A stretch of DNA of 64,000 nucleotides from Symsagittifera roscoffensis. Taxonomy: Eukaryota > Xenacoelomorpha > Acoela > Convolutidae. The DNA lies in NCBI RefSeq assembly GCF_963678635.1, contig NC_087068.1:34169436-34233435 (forward strand). Direction: 5' to 3'. Shown piece by piece: positions 9,932 to 19,649 of this stretch; position 1 is the first letter of the stretch, and each line of letters starts with the position of its first letter. A model generated the notes under the pieces. It saw only the letters and a list, made by a program, of their open reading frames with translations, did no database searches and was not told the origin of the DNA. The position numbers were made by a program, and so were the translations under genes.

Positions 9932-10864
9932 AGGTCCCGGAAGGAGAGAGCCTTTTTGCGGTGGGACCAACAACCAGAGGACCACGAGGACTCCGGTTGC
10001 AAACTCTCTGGATCGGGAGCGACGACCCGACTTCTGCTACCAGCAGACCAACGTCAAACTCCTCTCACCGGGCTCCCATGCGTGGGACCCTCGGCCGGGT
10101 TTTTGTTATCGGATCAGCCTAAGCCGGCGAGTCTGATCCGCACCCTCCTACTAAGAGCCGGCGTCGAGCCAAACCCTGGACCACCCAGACGCCCTCAGAC
10201 ACTGAAATCCCCCTGCACGGTGTGCACTGAAACGTGGGCAGGCGGCACCACCGTATGGTGCCACTGCTGCGGAACCTGGATCCACCAGCGATGCAGCGGC
10301 CTTCGGACTGTGGCCGAATGGCACAGAGATTACGTCTGCCCGAGGTGTCCACCAGTCACGCCTTTCAGTGCACCCACACCCTCCAAAGCAACCACCCAGA
10401 CTGTCGATTCTCCAACCCCCACTACACCACTCCACCCCACCAAACGAGATCCCATCTTACCTCCAAATCCACGACCCCGACAACCGAAGGCAGAGCCACT
10501 GACATTCCTGCAACTAAATTGCAATGGGATACGGAACAAAACAACAGAACTGAGCCGTTTTCTCCGTACCCGTAAGATCAAAGTGGCCGCCTTGCAGGAG
10601 ACAAAACTCACCGCCAAAGGGAAAGACCCAGTCTTTGAAGACTACACTATAGTCCGAAAAGACCGAGGAAGCGGAGCCGGCGGAGGACTTATGTTTCTCG
10701 TGCACCACACAATCCCTTTCACCCCTGTGGACGAGAACACACCTCCTGGCGAGCCCCTCGAACACCAATCGATTCAAATCCCACTCCTAAACGAGGTGCT
10801 CACAATAAGAAACGTATACATCCCCCCAGCAGTAGCTGCCCCTCGAACTTCACCCCCTCGTTGA
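9932..10864 (+). CDS. LINE ORF, part 1: 2A, PHD-like finger, N-terminal half of endonuclease
   Basis: The frame is open from the element's first bases, with no in-frame ATG before 10691. It may be 5'-truncated or start elsewhere. A 2A-like motif GVEPNPGP (10160-10183) follows a leucine-rich stretch. A PHD-like finger (10214-10348) has the pattern C-x2-C-x11-C-x2-C-x4-H-x2-C-x14-C-x2-C, usual next to 2A in such LINEs. The endonuclease starts near 10499 (LTFLQLNCNGIRN) and includes the LQETK motif. Similarity leaves this frame near 10830; the frame then runs to a TGA at 10862-10864. The rest of the endonuclease continues in another frame, so a single-base loss is likely. Confidence 0.85.
   Translation, partial: RSRKERAFLRWDQQPEDHEDSGCKLSGSGATTRLLLPADQRQTPLTGLPCVGPSAGFLLSDQPKPASLIRTLLLRAGVEPNPGPPRRPQTLKSPCTVCTETWAGGTTVWCHCCGTWIHQRCSGLRTVAEWHRDYVCPRCPPVTPFSAPTPSKATTQTVDSPTPTTPLHPTKRDPILPPNPRPRQPKAEPLTFLQLNCNGIRNKTTELSRFLRTRKIKVAALQETKLTAKGKDPVFEDYTIVRKDRGSGAGGGLMFLVHHTIPFTPVDENTPPGEPLEHQSIQIPLLNEVLTIRNVYIPPAVAAPRTSPPR
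10160..10183 (+). other. 2A-like ribosome-skipping motif
   Basis: GVEPNPGP, with the upstream LLLRA stretch typical of 2A peptides. The family pattern is D-V/I-E-x-N-P-G-P; here the D is G. Skipping would occur between the last G and P, separating an N-terminal leader of about 80 residues from the finger-endonuclease-RT protein. LINE 2A sequences are known in several animals and trypanosomes. Activity of this variant is untested. Confidence 0.75.
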
Positions 10865-12609
10865 CCCCTTTCCTCGAGACTAGATGCTCCCTGATACTGG
10901 GCGACATCAACGCACACGACCCCCTTTGGTGCTCGTCCATTCAGGACTCGCGCGGAGAGACCCTAGCCGACGAAATTGAGGCATCGAGCTTTGGAGCGCT
11001 GAACAAACCCACAGCGACCCGTATGCCAACTTCGGGCAAGGCAACCTCTCCTGACGTATCCCTTGCCTCAGAAGGTCTCCTGCTGAAACTGAGCTGGGAA
11101 ACGGAAACCACGCTGAGCTCCGACCACCTGCCAGTTATCATCCGACTATCAACCAGTCCCCTGACAATTCCAGCCCCGAACAAGACCTTCACAAACTTCC
11201 TCCGCGCGGACTGGGACGGCTTCAAGTCGGAAACAGAAGCTGCGTTCGCGTCTCTCGAAGAGCAGCCCGATCCCTACAAAGGAGAAAGGTTGTTCCGCGA
11301 GATCGTAAACAAGGCAGCCAAGCACCACATCCCGTCTGGCCGTCGCCCAACGAGCACTCCAGGCCTACCGCCAGAAGCGGCCAAGCTCACCAGCCAACGC
11401 GATGCCCTGAGGACAAACAACCCCACATCCCCAGACTTGCCACTCCTCAACAACAAAATCGAGATGATCCTCAGGAAGTCCCAAACTGCCCGATGGCACG
11501 AATACCTCCAGACATTTGATCACAAAACAAAACCAGAGAAACTCTGGAGGACCATTCGTACCATTGACGGCAAAAAACGCGACCCGCCAAACCCGTCCAT
11601 CAGGTTTGACGGACGCACATACATCAGACCTAAGGACCACGCCATACTTTTCAACAAGCATTTGTTGGCCCCAATCAAACATGAAAGCTCAAAAGAGAAC
11701 CGAGTCATCAAACGCAAATTGAAATCACTTTCCCTCGAAACCCCCATACAGACAACCCCGTCCCACGTCAGCAAGACGATCAGCAAGTGCAAGAGTTCGA
11801 AGGCGTGCGGCCCCGATGGGCTAAACGCACTGCATTTGAAAAACCTCGGACAGCACGGCGTCGCCTGGCTGACCAAATTTTTCAATGGCTCCCTCGCAAA
11901 GTCCCAAATCCCCGTCATTTGGAAAAAATCAATTGTCATACCACTACTCAATCCCGGAAAACCCCCACAGGACTGGTCCTCCTACCGCCCCGTCTCGTTA
12001 CTCTGCCCCGCTGTCAAAATTTTGGAAGCCTGCATCCTCCCAATACTTCAATACCACCTGACCCCAGAACCACACCAACACGGCTTCCGCCCCCTCCACT
12101 CAACCACAACTGCCCTGCTCGAAATCTCCAGCGCGGTCGCCGACGGTTTCAATCAAAAGAAACCGGCAGACCGCACGGTACTGGTGACATTAGACCTTTC
12201 CAAGGCCTTTGATATGGTATGTCACCGCACCCTGCTGGAGAAATTGAGCAGAACTTCACTACCCCCTTCGCTGACCTGCTGGCTCTCAGGGTACCTGAAC
12301 GGCCGCCAAGCACGCACCCTGTTCCGCGGTGAGACATCTCCCGCCAGAATTGTCCGAACAGGTGTTCCGCAAGGCTCAGTCATATCACCGACTCTGTTTA
12401 ACTCCTACGTTGGCTCCCTCCCCTCCCCTCCCGAGGGTGTCAACGTGGTGAGCTACGCAGACGACGTGACGCCCTGGGCCAGCGGGCCGAAGATCAATAT
12501 CATCACCGCTAAGTTGCAGCCATACCTCGACTCCCTAACGTCCTACTTTCAATCCCTCAAACTCGCACTCTCCCCCGGTAAAATGCGCTGTAACATTACT
12601 CACGCCTGA
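10834..12609 (+). CDS. LINE ORF, part 2: C-terminal half of endonuclease and reverse transcriptase
   Basis: Continues the protein in a shifted frame. The endonuclease C-terminal half has GDINAHDPLW (from 10900) and SDHLPV (11119-11136), the active-site aspartate-histidine motif of this nuclease family. After a linker of ~250 residues comes the reverse transcriptase: SSYRPVSLL, LDLSKAFD (12190-12213), GVPQGS (12361-12378) and the catalytic SYADD (YADD at 12454-12465). The match ends near 12583, where the frame runs off into a TGA at 12607-12609; the thumb continues in the third frame. Start chosen where similarity resumes; there is no true start codon. Confidence 0.88.
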   Translation, partial: SCPSNFTPSLTPFLETRCSLILGDINAHDPLWCSSIQDSRGETLADEIEASSFGALNKPTATRMPTSGKATSPDVSLASEGLLLKLSWETETTLSSDHLPVIIRLSTSPLTIPAPNKTFTNFLRADWDGFKSETEAAFASLEEQPDPYKGERLFREIVNKAAKHHIPSGRRPTSTPGLPPEAAKLTSQRDALRTNNPTSPDLPLLNNKIEMILRKSQTARWHEYLQTFDHKTKPEKLWRTIRTIDGKKRDPPNPSIRFDGRTYIRPKDHAILFNKHLLAPIKHESSKENRVIKRKLKSLSLETPIQTTPSHVSKTISKCKSSKACGPDGLNALHLKNLGQHGVAWLTKFFNGSLAKSQIPVIWKKSIVIPLLNPGKPPQDWSSYRPVSLLCPAVKILEACILPILQYHLTPEPHQHGFRPLHSTTTALLEISSAVADGFNQKKPADRTVLVTLDLSKAFDMVCHRTLLEKLSRTSLPPSLTCWLSGYLNGRQARTLFRGETSPARIVRTGVPQGSVISPTLFNSYVGSLPSPPEGVNVVSYADDVTPWASGPKINIITAKLQPYLDSLTSYFQSLKLALSPGKMRCNITHA

Positions 12610-13564
12610 CACCAAGGAATGCAACGTACAACCACACTTGACGATGGCAGATATCCCGCTCAAGTTGGAAAAACACCCCAAAGTACTTGGTGTCAGGTTT
12701 GACCCGATGTTCAAGTTCGGGGAACATTGCAGGGTCGCTGCCTCCAACGCCTCCAGGGCGGTCAACGCCATGAAGGCCTTGGCAGGCACGGACTGGGGTC
12801 AGGACACGGAAACGCTACTCGTGACCTTTAAAGCCCTGGTCAGGCCTCGTCTCGAATACGCGGCCCCAGTTTGGTCTACAGTCGCATCCGAGACCAGTGT
12901 CAAGCGTCTGCAGACCATCCAAAACGCGGCTCTGCGGGTCGCCACCGGGAACCATCTAATGGCCCCCCAAAGCCACCTACACGAAGAGACGCAGGTGCTC
13001 CCGGTGAAAGCCCACACGGCAATGCTTGCAACACAACATCTCTTGGCTTGCCACCTCCCCGAACACCCTGGTCAGAGACTCCTCGAGAAACCTCCTCCCC
13101 CCCGCAAAATGAAACCCACACTAGTCTCTGCCCATGCCCCCCGTCTGGAACACCTCCTCGAAGGCGTTGACCTGCCGCTACCAACGAAGGAATACCGACG
13201 GCTCCTGAAAACTGTGCACACAGAGACGGTGGCGACGACAACGCAGTCGTATCCACCGTCTGGAGTCCTCGGTACAAGACCCCCTCCTGTCAACGTCCGA
13301 GAGGAGAAGACCCTACCCAGACGTACTCGGAGGACCCTCAGCCAACTTCGGTCCGGCTACAGTCAACACCTGTTGTCGTACCGGGCCAGGCTCGAACCAG
13401 ACCAAGAGTCCTCCTGTCCCCTCTGCCATACAGCCCCCCAAACGACTGCCCACCTGTTCCAGTGCCCCACAAACCCCACTAACCTCCCCCTCACTGCCCT
13501 TTGGACAAACCCGGTGAAAGCCGCCAGTTTCATTGACCTGGCCGGGGTACACCCCACAATGTAG
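12584..13564 (+). CDS. LINE ORF, part 3: RT thumb/connection and C-terminal CCHC
   Basis: Follows an apparent one-base gain near 12583. The text reads into the usual post-RT region (VLGVRFDP..., then RLEYAAPVW and IQNAALRVATG), a proline-rich stretch, and a terminal zinc-knuckle-like motif C-x2-C-x8-H-x4-C (13415-13465), common at the C terminus of Jockey-superfamily proteins. A TAG stop lies at 13562-13564. No RNase H motif was found. The frame is otherwise open for about 320 codons, so the copy is probably young or the shift is an error. Confidence 0.85.
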   Translation, partial: CAVTLLTPDTKECNVQPHLTMADIPLKLEKHPKVLGVRFDPMFKFGEHCRVAASNASRAVNAMKALAGTDWGQDTETLLVTFKALVRPRLEYAAPVWSTVASETSVKRLQTIQNAALRVATGNHLMAPQSHLHEETQVLPVKAHTAMLATQHLLACHLPEHPGQRLLEKPPPPRKMKPTLVSAHAPRLEHLLEGVDLPLPTKEYRRLLKTVHTETVATTTQSYPPSGVLGTRPPPVNVREEKTLPRRTRRTLSQLRSGYSQHLLSYRARLEPDQESSCPLCHTAPQTTAHLFQCPTNPTNLPLTALWTNPVKAASFIDLAGVHPTM

Positions 13565-13580
13565 GGCCCCGGCGAGAGGC

Positions 13581-13597
13581 AACTACAACTACAACAA
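13581..13597 (+). repeat. LINE 3' tail, AACTAC repeat
   Basis: Two AACTAC units followed by AACAA, just 16 bp after the stop codon. Short tandem 3' tails replace poly(A) in several LINE groups. Confidence 0.7.
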
Positions 13598-13607
13598 CCT
13601 ACATCCC
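13597..13607 (+). repeat. Right target-site duplication
   Basis: Second copy of ACCTACATCCC, after which B-linker sequence (ATGTTTATCAAATC) resumes in the correct register. Confidence 0.85.
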
Positions 13608-13732
13608 ATGTTTATCAAATCTCGCGGAATTTTTTTTCGCTTAGTCAGCAATTATGAAGTTTTTCTTTTCGTTCGCATAAAATTGGGATTATCTGCAGAT
13701 AGTGATTACCATTTGATGAGTGGCTCTAGTTT

Positions 13733-13805
13733 TAGAGATGCTGGGCATCGATCCCCGTACCTCTCGAATGCAAAGCGAGCACTCTACCTTTTGAGCTACA
13801 TCCCC
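13733..13805 (-). tRNA. tRNA-Ala(UGC)-like
   Basis: First A copy after the LINE; mismatches at 31-39 and 50-64, wobbles at 1-72 and 10-25. Confidence 0.6.
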
Positions 13806-14172
13806 ACAGTTTAGAACTGTCCAGTAAGCTTTTGTTTCAGTCGCCAAACAAGATTTTAAAAATTTTCTGGGAAGGTGTTTCTTGAATAAGATTTCAATAT
13901 TCAGTAGTTTTCTGAAGAAAATTTATTAAAAACTCAATGTCCTTAACTTTGGAGATGCGGGGTATTGCTCCCCGTTCTTCTGGCTTGATAAGTGGGCGCT
14001 CTACCATTTGACCTACATCCCATGTTTATCAAATCTCGCGGAATTTTTTTTCGCTTAGTCAGCAACTATGAAGTTTTTCTTTTCGTTCGCAGAAAATCTA
14101 CTTGTTAGGAATTTCAATATGCTCTAGATTATCTGGAGATAGTGATTACCATTTAATGAGTGACTTTAGATT

Positions 14173-14245
14173 TGGAGATGCGGGGCATTGAACCCCGTAC
14201 CTCTCGCATGCTAAGCGAGCGCTCTACCATTTGAGCTACATACGT
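14173..14245 (-). pseudogene. tRNA-Ala(AGC) pseudogene
   Basis: The 5' acceptor strand is altered (ACGTATG), but the T loop is TTCAATG with T54 restored. Confidence 0.65.
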
Positions 14246-14612
14246 ATGATTTATAACTGTCGTTGAAGCTTTTGTTTCAGTCGGCAAACAAGAGGTTAAA
14301 ATTTTTCTTGGAAGGTTTTTTTTGTATAAGACTTCAATATTCAGTAGTTTTCTGAAGAAAGTTAAATAATAGCGCGATGTCCTTAACTTCGGAGATGCGG
14401 GGTATTGCTCCCCGTACTTCTGGCTTGCTAAGAAGGCGCTCTACCATTTGACCTACAATCCATGTTTATCAAATCTCGCGGAATTTTTTTTCGCTTAGTC
14501 AGCAACTATGAAGTTTTTCTTTTCGTTCGCAGAAAATCTACTTGTTAGGAATTTCAATATGCAATAGATTATCTGCAGATAGTGCTTACCATTTGGTGAG
14601 TGGCTATTGTTT

Positions 14613-14685
14613 TGGAGATGCGGGGCATCGATCCCCGTACCTCTCGCATGCTAAGCGAGCGCTCTACCATTTGAGCTACATCCCC
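14613..14685 (-). tRNA. tRNA-Ala(AGC), consensus copy
   Basis: All four stems pair, G3-T70 present, anticodon loop TTAGCAT, B box GGATCGATGCC. The nearest downstream TTTT is ~76 nt away. One of the best candidates for a working gene. Confidence 0.85.
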
Positions 14686-15052
14686 ATGATTTATAACTGT
14701 CGTTGAAGCTTTTGTTTCAGTCGGCAAACAAGAGGTTAAAATTTTTCTTGGAAGGTATTTTTTGTATAAGACTTCAATATTCAGTAGTTTTCTGAAGAAA
14801 GTTAAATAATTGCGCGATGTCCTTAACTTCGGAGATGCGGGGTATTGCTCCCCGTACTTCTGGCTTGCTAAGAAGGCGCTCTACCATTTGACCTACATTC
14901 CATGTTTATCAAATCTCGCGGAATTTTTTTTCGCTTAGTCAGCAACTATGAAGTTTTTCTTTTCATTCGCAGAAAATCTACTTGTTAGGAATTTCAATAT
15001 GCTCTAGATTATCTGGAGATAGTGATTACCATTTAATGAGTGACTCTAGATT

Positions 15053-15125
15053 TGGAGATGCGGGGAATTGAACCCCGTACCTCTCGCATGCTAAGCGAGC
15101 GCTGTACCATTTGAGCTACATGCCC
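15053..15125 (-). tRNA. tRNA-Ala(AGC)-like with consensus B box
   Basis: T arm reads GGGGTTCAATTCCCC, a textbook B box (GGTTCAATTCC). One acceptor change (G4 to C) and one D-stem change weaken the fold. Confidence 0.7.
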
Positions 15126-15492
15126 ATGATTTATAACAGTCGTTGAAGCTTTTGTTTCAGTCGGCAAACAAGAGGTTAAAATTTTTCTTGGAAGGTATTT
15201 TTTGTATAAGACTTCAATATTCAGTAGTTTTCTGAAGAAAGTTAAATAATTGCGCGATGTCCTTAACTTCGGAGATGCGGGGTATTGCTCCCCGTACTTC
15301 TGGCTTGCTAAGAAGGCGCTCTACCATTTGACCTACAATCCATGTTTATCAAATCTCGCGGAATTTTTTTTCGCTTAGTCAGCAACTATGAAGTTTTTCT
15401 TTTCGTTCGCAGAAAATCTACTTGTTAGGAATTTCAATATGCAATAGATTATCTGCAGATAGTGCTTACCATTTGGTGAGTGGCTCTTGTTT

Positions 15493-15565
15493 TGGAGATG
15501 CGGGGCATCGATCCCCGTACCTCTCGCATGCTAAGCGAGCGCTCTACCATTTGAGCTACATCCCC
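15493..15565 (-). tRNA. tRNA-Ala(AGC), consensus copy
   Basis: Same sequence as 14613-14685, one 880-bp period later. Confidence 0.85.
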
Positions 15566-15932
15566 ATGATTTATAACTGTCGTTGAAGCTTTTGTTTCAG
15601 TCGGCAAACAAGAGGTTAAAATTTTTCTTGGAAGGTATTTTTTGTATAAGACTTCAATATTCAGTAGTTTTCTGAAGAAAGTTAAATAATTGCGCGATGT
15701 CCTTAACTTCGGAGATGCGGGGTATTGCTCCCCGTACTTCTGGCTTGCTAAGAAGGCGCTCTACCATTTGACCTACATTCCATGTTTATCAAATCTCGCG
15801 GAATTTTTTTTCGCTTAGTCAGCAACTATGAAGTTTTTCTTTTCATTCGCAGAAAATCTACTTGTTAGGAATTTCAATATGCTCTAGATTATCTGGAGAT
15901 AGTGATTACCATTTAATGAGTGACTCTAGATT

Positions 15933-16005
15933 TGGAGATGCGGGGAATTGAACCCCGTACCTCTCGCATGCTAAGCGAGCGCTGTACCATTTGAGCTACA
16001 TGCCC
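15933..16005 (-). tRNA. tRNA-Ala(AGC)-like with consensus B box
   Basis: Duplicate of 15053-15125 with the same changes. Confidence 0.7.
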
Positions 16006-16370
16006 ATGATTTATAACAGTCGTTGAAGCTTTTGTTTCAGTCGGCAAACAAGAGGTTAAAATTTTTCTTGGAAGGTATTTTTTGTATAAGACTTCAATAT
16101 TCAGTAGTTTTCTGAAGAAAGTTAAATAATTGCGCGATGTCCTTAACTTCGGAGATGCGGGGTATTGCTCCTCGTACTTCTGGCATGCTAAGAAGGCGCT
16201 CTACCATTTGACCTACATTCCGTGTTTATCAAATCTCGCGGAATTTTTTTCTCTTAGTCAGCAACTATGAAGTTTTTTTTTCGTTCGCAGAAAATCTACT
16301 TGTTAGGAATTTCAATATGCAATAGATTATCTGCAGATAGTGATTACCATTTGGTGAGTGGCTCTTGTTT

Positions 16371-16443
16371 TGGAGATGCGGGGCATCGATCCCCGTACCT
16401 ATCGCATGCAAAGCGAGCGCTCTACCATTTGAGCTACATCCCC
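16371..16443 (-). tRNA. tRNA-Ala(UGC)-like
   Basis: Single defect: T43 opposite C27. Confidence 0.72.
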
Positions 16444-16783
16444 ATAGTTTAGAACTGTCGAGGAAGCTTTTATTTCAGTCGGCAAACAAGAGGTTATAAA
16501 TTTTCTGGGAAGGTACTTCTTGTATAAGATTTCAATATTCAGTAGTTTCCTGAAGAAAATTAATTAAAAACTCGATGTCCTTAACTTTGGAGATGCGGGG
16601 TCTTGCTCCCCGTACTTCTGGCTTGGTAGTGGGCGCTCTACCATTTGACCTACATCCCATGGTTTTCAAAACTCGCGGAATTTTTTTTCTCTTAGTCAGC
16701 AATTATGAAATTTTTCTTTTCGTTCGCATAAAATTGTGATTATCTGCAGATAGTTATTACCATTTGAGGAGTGGCTTTAGTTT

Positions 16784-16856
16784 TGGAGATGTCGGGCATC
16801 GATCCCCGTACCTCTCGAATGCAAAGCGAACACTCTACCATTTGAGCTACATCCAC
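16784..16856 (-). pseudogene. tRNA-Ala(UGC) pseudogene
   Basis: Changes at G2, C27, C31-T39 and G65. Confidence 0.65.
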
Positions 16857-17223
16857 ATAGTTTAGATCTGTCGAGGAAGCGTTTGTTTCAGTCGCCAAAC
16901 AAGAGGTTAAAAATTTTCTGGGAAGGTGTTTCTTGTATAAGATTTCAATATTCAGTAGTTTTCTGAAGAAAATTAGGTAAAAACTCGATGTCCTTAACTT
17001 TGGAGATGCGGGGTATTGCTCCCCATACTTCTGACTTGATAAGTGGGCGCTCTACCATTTGACCTACATCCCATGTTTATCAAATCTCGCGGAATTTTTT
17101 TTCGCTTAGTCAGCAACTATGAAGTTTTTCTTTTCGTTCGCAGAAAATCTAGTTGTTAGGAATTTCAATATGCAATAGATTATCTGGAGATAGTGATTAC
17201 CATTCGATGAGTGGCTCTAGTTT

Positions 17224-17296
17224 TGGAGATGCGGGTCATCGATCCCCGTACCTCTCGCATGCAAAGCCAGCGCTCTACCATTTGAGCTACATCCCC
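17224..17296 (-). tRNA. tRNA-Ala(UGC)-like
   Basis: One anticodon-stem mismatch and one T-stem mismatch (53-61). Confidence 0.6.
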
Positions 17297-17660
17297 ATTA
17301 TTTTAAACTGTCGAGGAAGCTTTTGTTTCAGTCGGCAACCAAGAGGTTAAAAATTTTCTTGGAAGGTATTTTTTGTATAAGACTTCAATATTCAGTAGTT
17401 TTCTGAAGAAAGTTAAATAATTGCGCGATGTCCATAACTTCGGAGATGCGGGGTATTGCTCCCCGTACTTCTGGCTTCCTAAGAAGGCGCTCTACCATTT
17501 GACCTACATTCCATGGTTATCAAATCTCGCGGAATTTTTTTCGCTTAGTCAGCAACTATGAAGTTTTTTTTCGTTCGCAGAAAATCTACTTGTTAGGAAT
17601 TTCAATATGCAATAGATTATCTGCAGATAGTGATTACCATTTGGTGAGTGTCTCTAGTTT

Positions 17661-17733
17661 TGGAGATGCGGGGCATCGATCCCCGTACCTCTCGAATGCA
17701 GAGCGAGCGCTCTACCATTTGAGCTACATCCCC
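17661..17733 (-). tRNA. tRNA-Ala(UGC)-like
   Basis: U33 is C and 31-39 is mismatched; the rest is consensus. Confidence 0.62.
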
Positions 17734-18100
17734 ATAGTTTAGAACTGTCGAGGAAGCTTTTATTTCAGTCGGCAAACAAGAGGTTATAAATTTTTTGGGA
17801 AGGTATTTCTTGTATAAGATTTCAATATTCAGTAGTTTTCTGAAGAAAATTAATTAAAAACTCGATGTCCTTAACTTTGGAGATGCGGGGTATTGATCCC
17901 CGTACTTCTGGCTTGATAAGTGGGCGCTCTACCATTTGACCTACATCCCATGTTTATCAAATCTCGCGGAATTTTTTTTCGCTTAGTCAGCAACTATGAA
18001 GTTTTTCTTTTCGTTCGCAGAAAATCTACTTCTTAGGAATTTCAATATGCAATAGATTATCTGGAGATAGTTATTAATATTTAATGAGTGACTCTATATT

Positions 18101-18173
18101 TGGAGATGCGGGGCATTGATCCCCGTACCTCTCGCATGCTTAGCGAGCGCTCTACCATTTGAGCTACATCCCC
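18101..18173 (-). tRNA. tRNA-Ala(AGC)-like
   Basis: All stems pair, but loop TAAGCAT has U33 changed to A, which should impair decoding. Confidence 0.65.
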
Positions 18174-18540
18174 ATGATTTATAACTGTCGAGGAAGCTTT
18201 TGTTTCAGTCGGCAACCAAGAGGTTAAAAGTTTTCTTGGAAGGTATTTTTTGTATAAGACTTCAATATTCAGTAGTTTTCTGAAGAAAGTTAATTAAAAA
18301 CTCGATGTCCTTAACTTTGGAGATGCGGGGTATTGCTCCCCGTACTTCTGGCTTGATAAGTGGGCGCTCTACCATTTCATCTACATCCCATGGTTTTCAA
18401 ATCTCGCGGATTTTTTTTTCGCTTAGTCAGCAACTAAGAAGTTTTTCTTTTCGTTCGCAGAAAATCTACTTGTTAGGAATTTCAATATGCAATAGATTAT
18501 CTGGAGATAGTGATTAACATTTGCTGAGTGACTCTAGATT

Positions 18541-18613
18541 TGAAGATGCGGGACATTGATCCCCGTACCTCTCGCATGCTAAGCGAGCGCTCTACCATTT
18601 GAGCTACATCCCA
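18541..18613 (-). pseudogene. A/B hybrid tRNA-Ala(AGC)
   Basis: A-type body joined to B linker, so position 1 is T. Wobbles at 2-71 and 53-61. Confidence 0.62.
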
Positions 18614-18763
18614 TGTTTATCAAATCTCGCGGAATTTTTTTTCGCTTAGTCAGCAACTAAGAAGTTTTTCTTTTCGTTCGCAGAAAATCTACTTGTTAGG
18701 AATTTCAATATGCAATAGATTATCTGGAGATAGTGATTAACATTTGCTGAGTGACTCTAGATT

Positions 18764-18836
18764 TGAAGATGCGGGGCATTGATCCCCGTACCTCTCGCAT
18801 GCTAAGCGAGCGCTCTACCATTTGACCTACATCCCA
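18764..18836 (-). pseudogene. A/B hybrid tRNA-Ala(AGC)
   Basis: A-type T and anticodon arms, B-type D arm (GACCTAC on the + strand) and linker. Confidence 0.62.
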
Positions 18837-18986
18837 TGTTTATCAAATCTCGCGGAATTTTTTTTCGCTTAGTCAGCAACTATGAAGTTTTTCTTTTCGT
18901 TCGCAGAAAATCTACTTCTTAGGAATTTCAATATGCAATAGATTATCTGGAGATGGTTATTAATATTTAATGAGTGACTCTATATT

Positions 18987-19059
18987 TGGAGATGCGGGGC
19001 ATTGATCCCCGTACCTCTCGCATGCTTAGCGAGCGCTCTACCATTTGAGCTACATCCCC
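18987..19059 (-). tRNA. tRNA-Ala(AGC)-like
   Basis: Duplicate of 18101-18173 (U33 to A). Confidence 0.65.
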
Positions 19060-19426
19060 ATGATTTATAACTGTCGAGGAAGCTTTTGTTTCAGTCGGCA
19101 ACCAAGAGGTTAAAAGTTTTCTTGGAAGGTATTTTTTGTATAAGACTTCAATATTCAGTAGTTTTCTGAAGAAAGTTAATCAAAAACTCGATGTCCTTAA
19201 TTTTGGAGATGCGGGGTATTGCTCCCCGTACTTCTGGCTTGATAAGTGGGCGCTCTACCATTTCATCTACATCCCATGGTTTTCAAATCTCGCGGAATTT
19301 TTTTTCGCTTAGTCAGCAACTAAGAAGTTTTTCTTTTCGTTCGCAGAAAATCTACTTGTTAGGAATTTCAATATGCAATAGATTATCTGGAGATAGTGAT
19401 TAACATTTGCTGAGTGACTCTAGATT

Positions 19427-19499
19427 TGAAGATGCGGGGCATTGATCCCCGTACCTCTCGCATGCTAAGCGAGCGCTCTACCATTTGAGCTACATCCCA
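19427..19499 (-). pseudogene. A/B hybrid tRNA-Ala(AGC)
   Basis: Duplicate of 18541-18613. Confidence 0.62.
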
Positions 19500-19649
19500 T
19501 GTTTATCAAATCTCGCGGAATTTTTTTTCGCTTAGTCAGCAACTAAGAAGTTTTTCTTTTCGTTCGCAGAAAATCTACTTGTTAGGAATTTCAATATGCA
19601 ATAGATTATCTGGAGATAGTGATTAACATTTGCTGAGTGACTCTAGATT

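Larger units (their letters stand above)
9931..13597 (+). mobile_element. APE-type LINE (2A-PHD-APE-RT) inserted in the satellite
   Basis: About 3.67 kb of visibly GC-richer DNA inside the AT-rich array. It is bounded by a repeated ACCTACATCCC and ends in a short AACTAC repeat tail, as expected of target-primed reverse transcription. Domains in order: 2A-like peptide, PHD-like zinc finger, apurinic-type endonuclease, reverse transcriptase with YADD, thumb/connection region, C-terminal C-x2-C-x8-H-x4-C. I see no RNase H domain. The set fits the Jockey/CR1-like group of LINEs; I cannot place the clade. Two frameshifts and the absence of an in-frame ATG near the start mean this copy is not autonomous, unless the shifts are assembly errors. 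Confidence 0.92.
14041..16150 (-). repeat. 880-bp higher-order repeat
   Basis: Two-dimer block repeated at exactly 880 bp: A copies 14613/15493 and 15053/15933 correspond, and flanking lines are nearly identical. Confidence 0.85.

Noticed and set aside
10941-13557. RNase H domain in the LINE
   Set aside because: No D-E-D-D type motif was visible between the RT and the C-terminal CCHC.
9803-13582. Long open frames antisense to, or in other frames of, the LINE
   Set aside because: They overlap the LINE protein frames, show no family motifs and reflect the GC-rich codon pattern.
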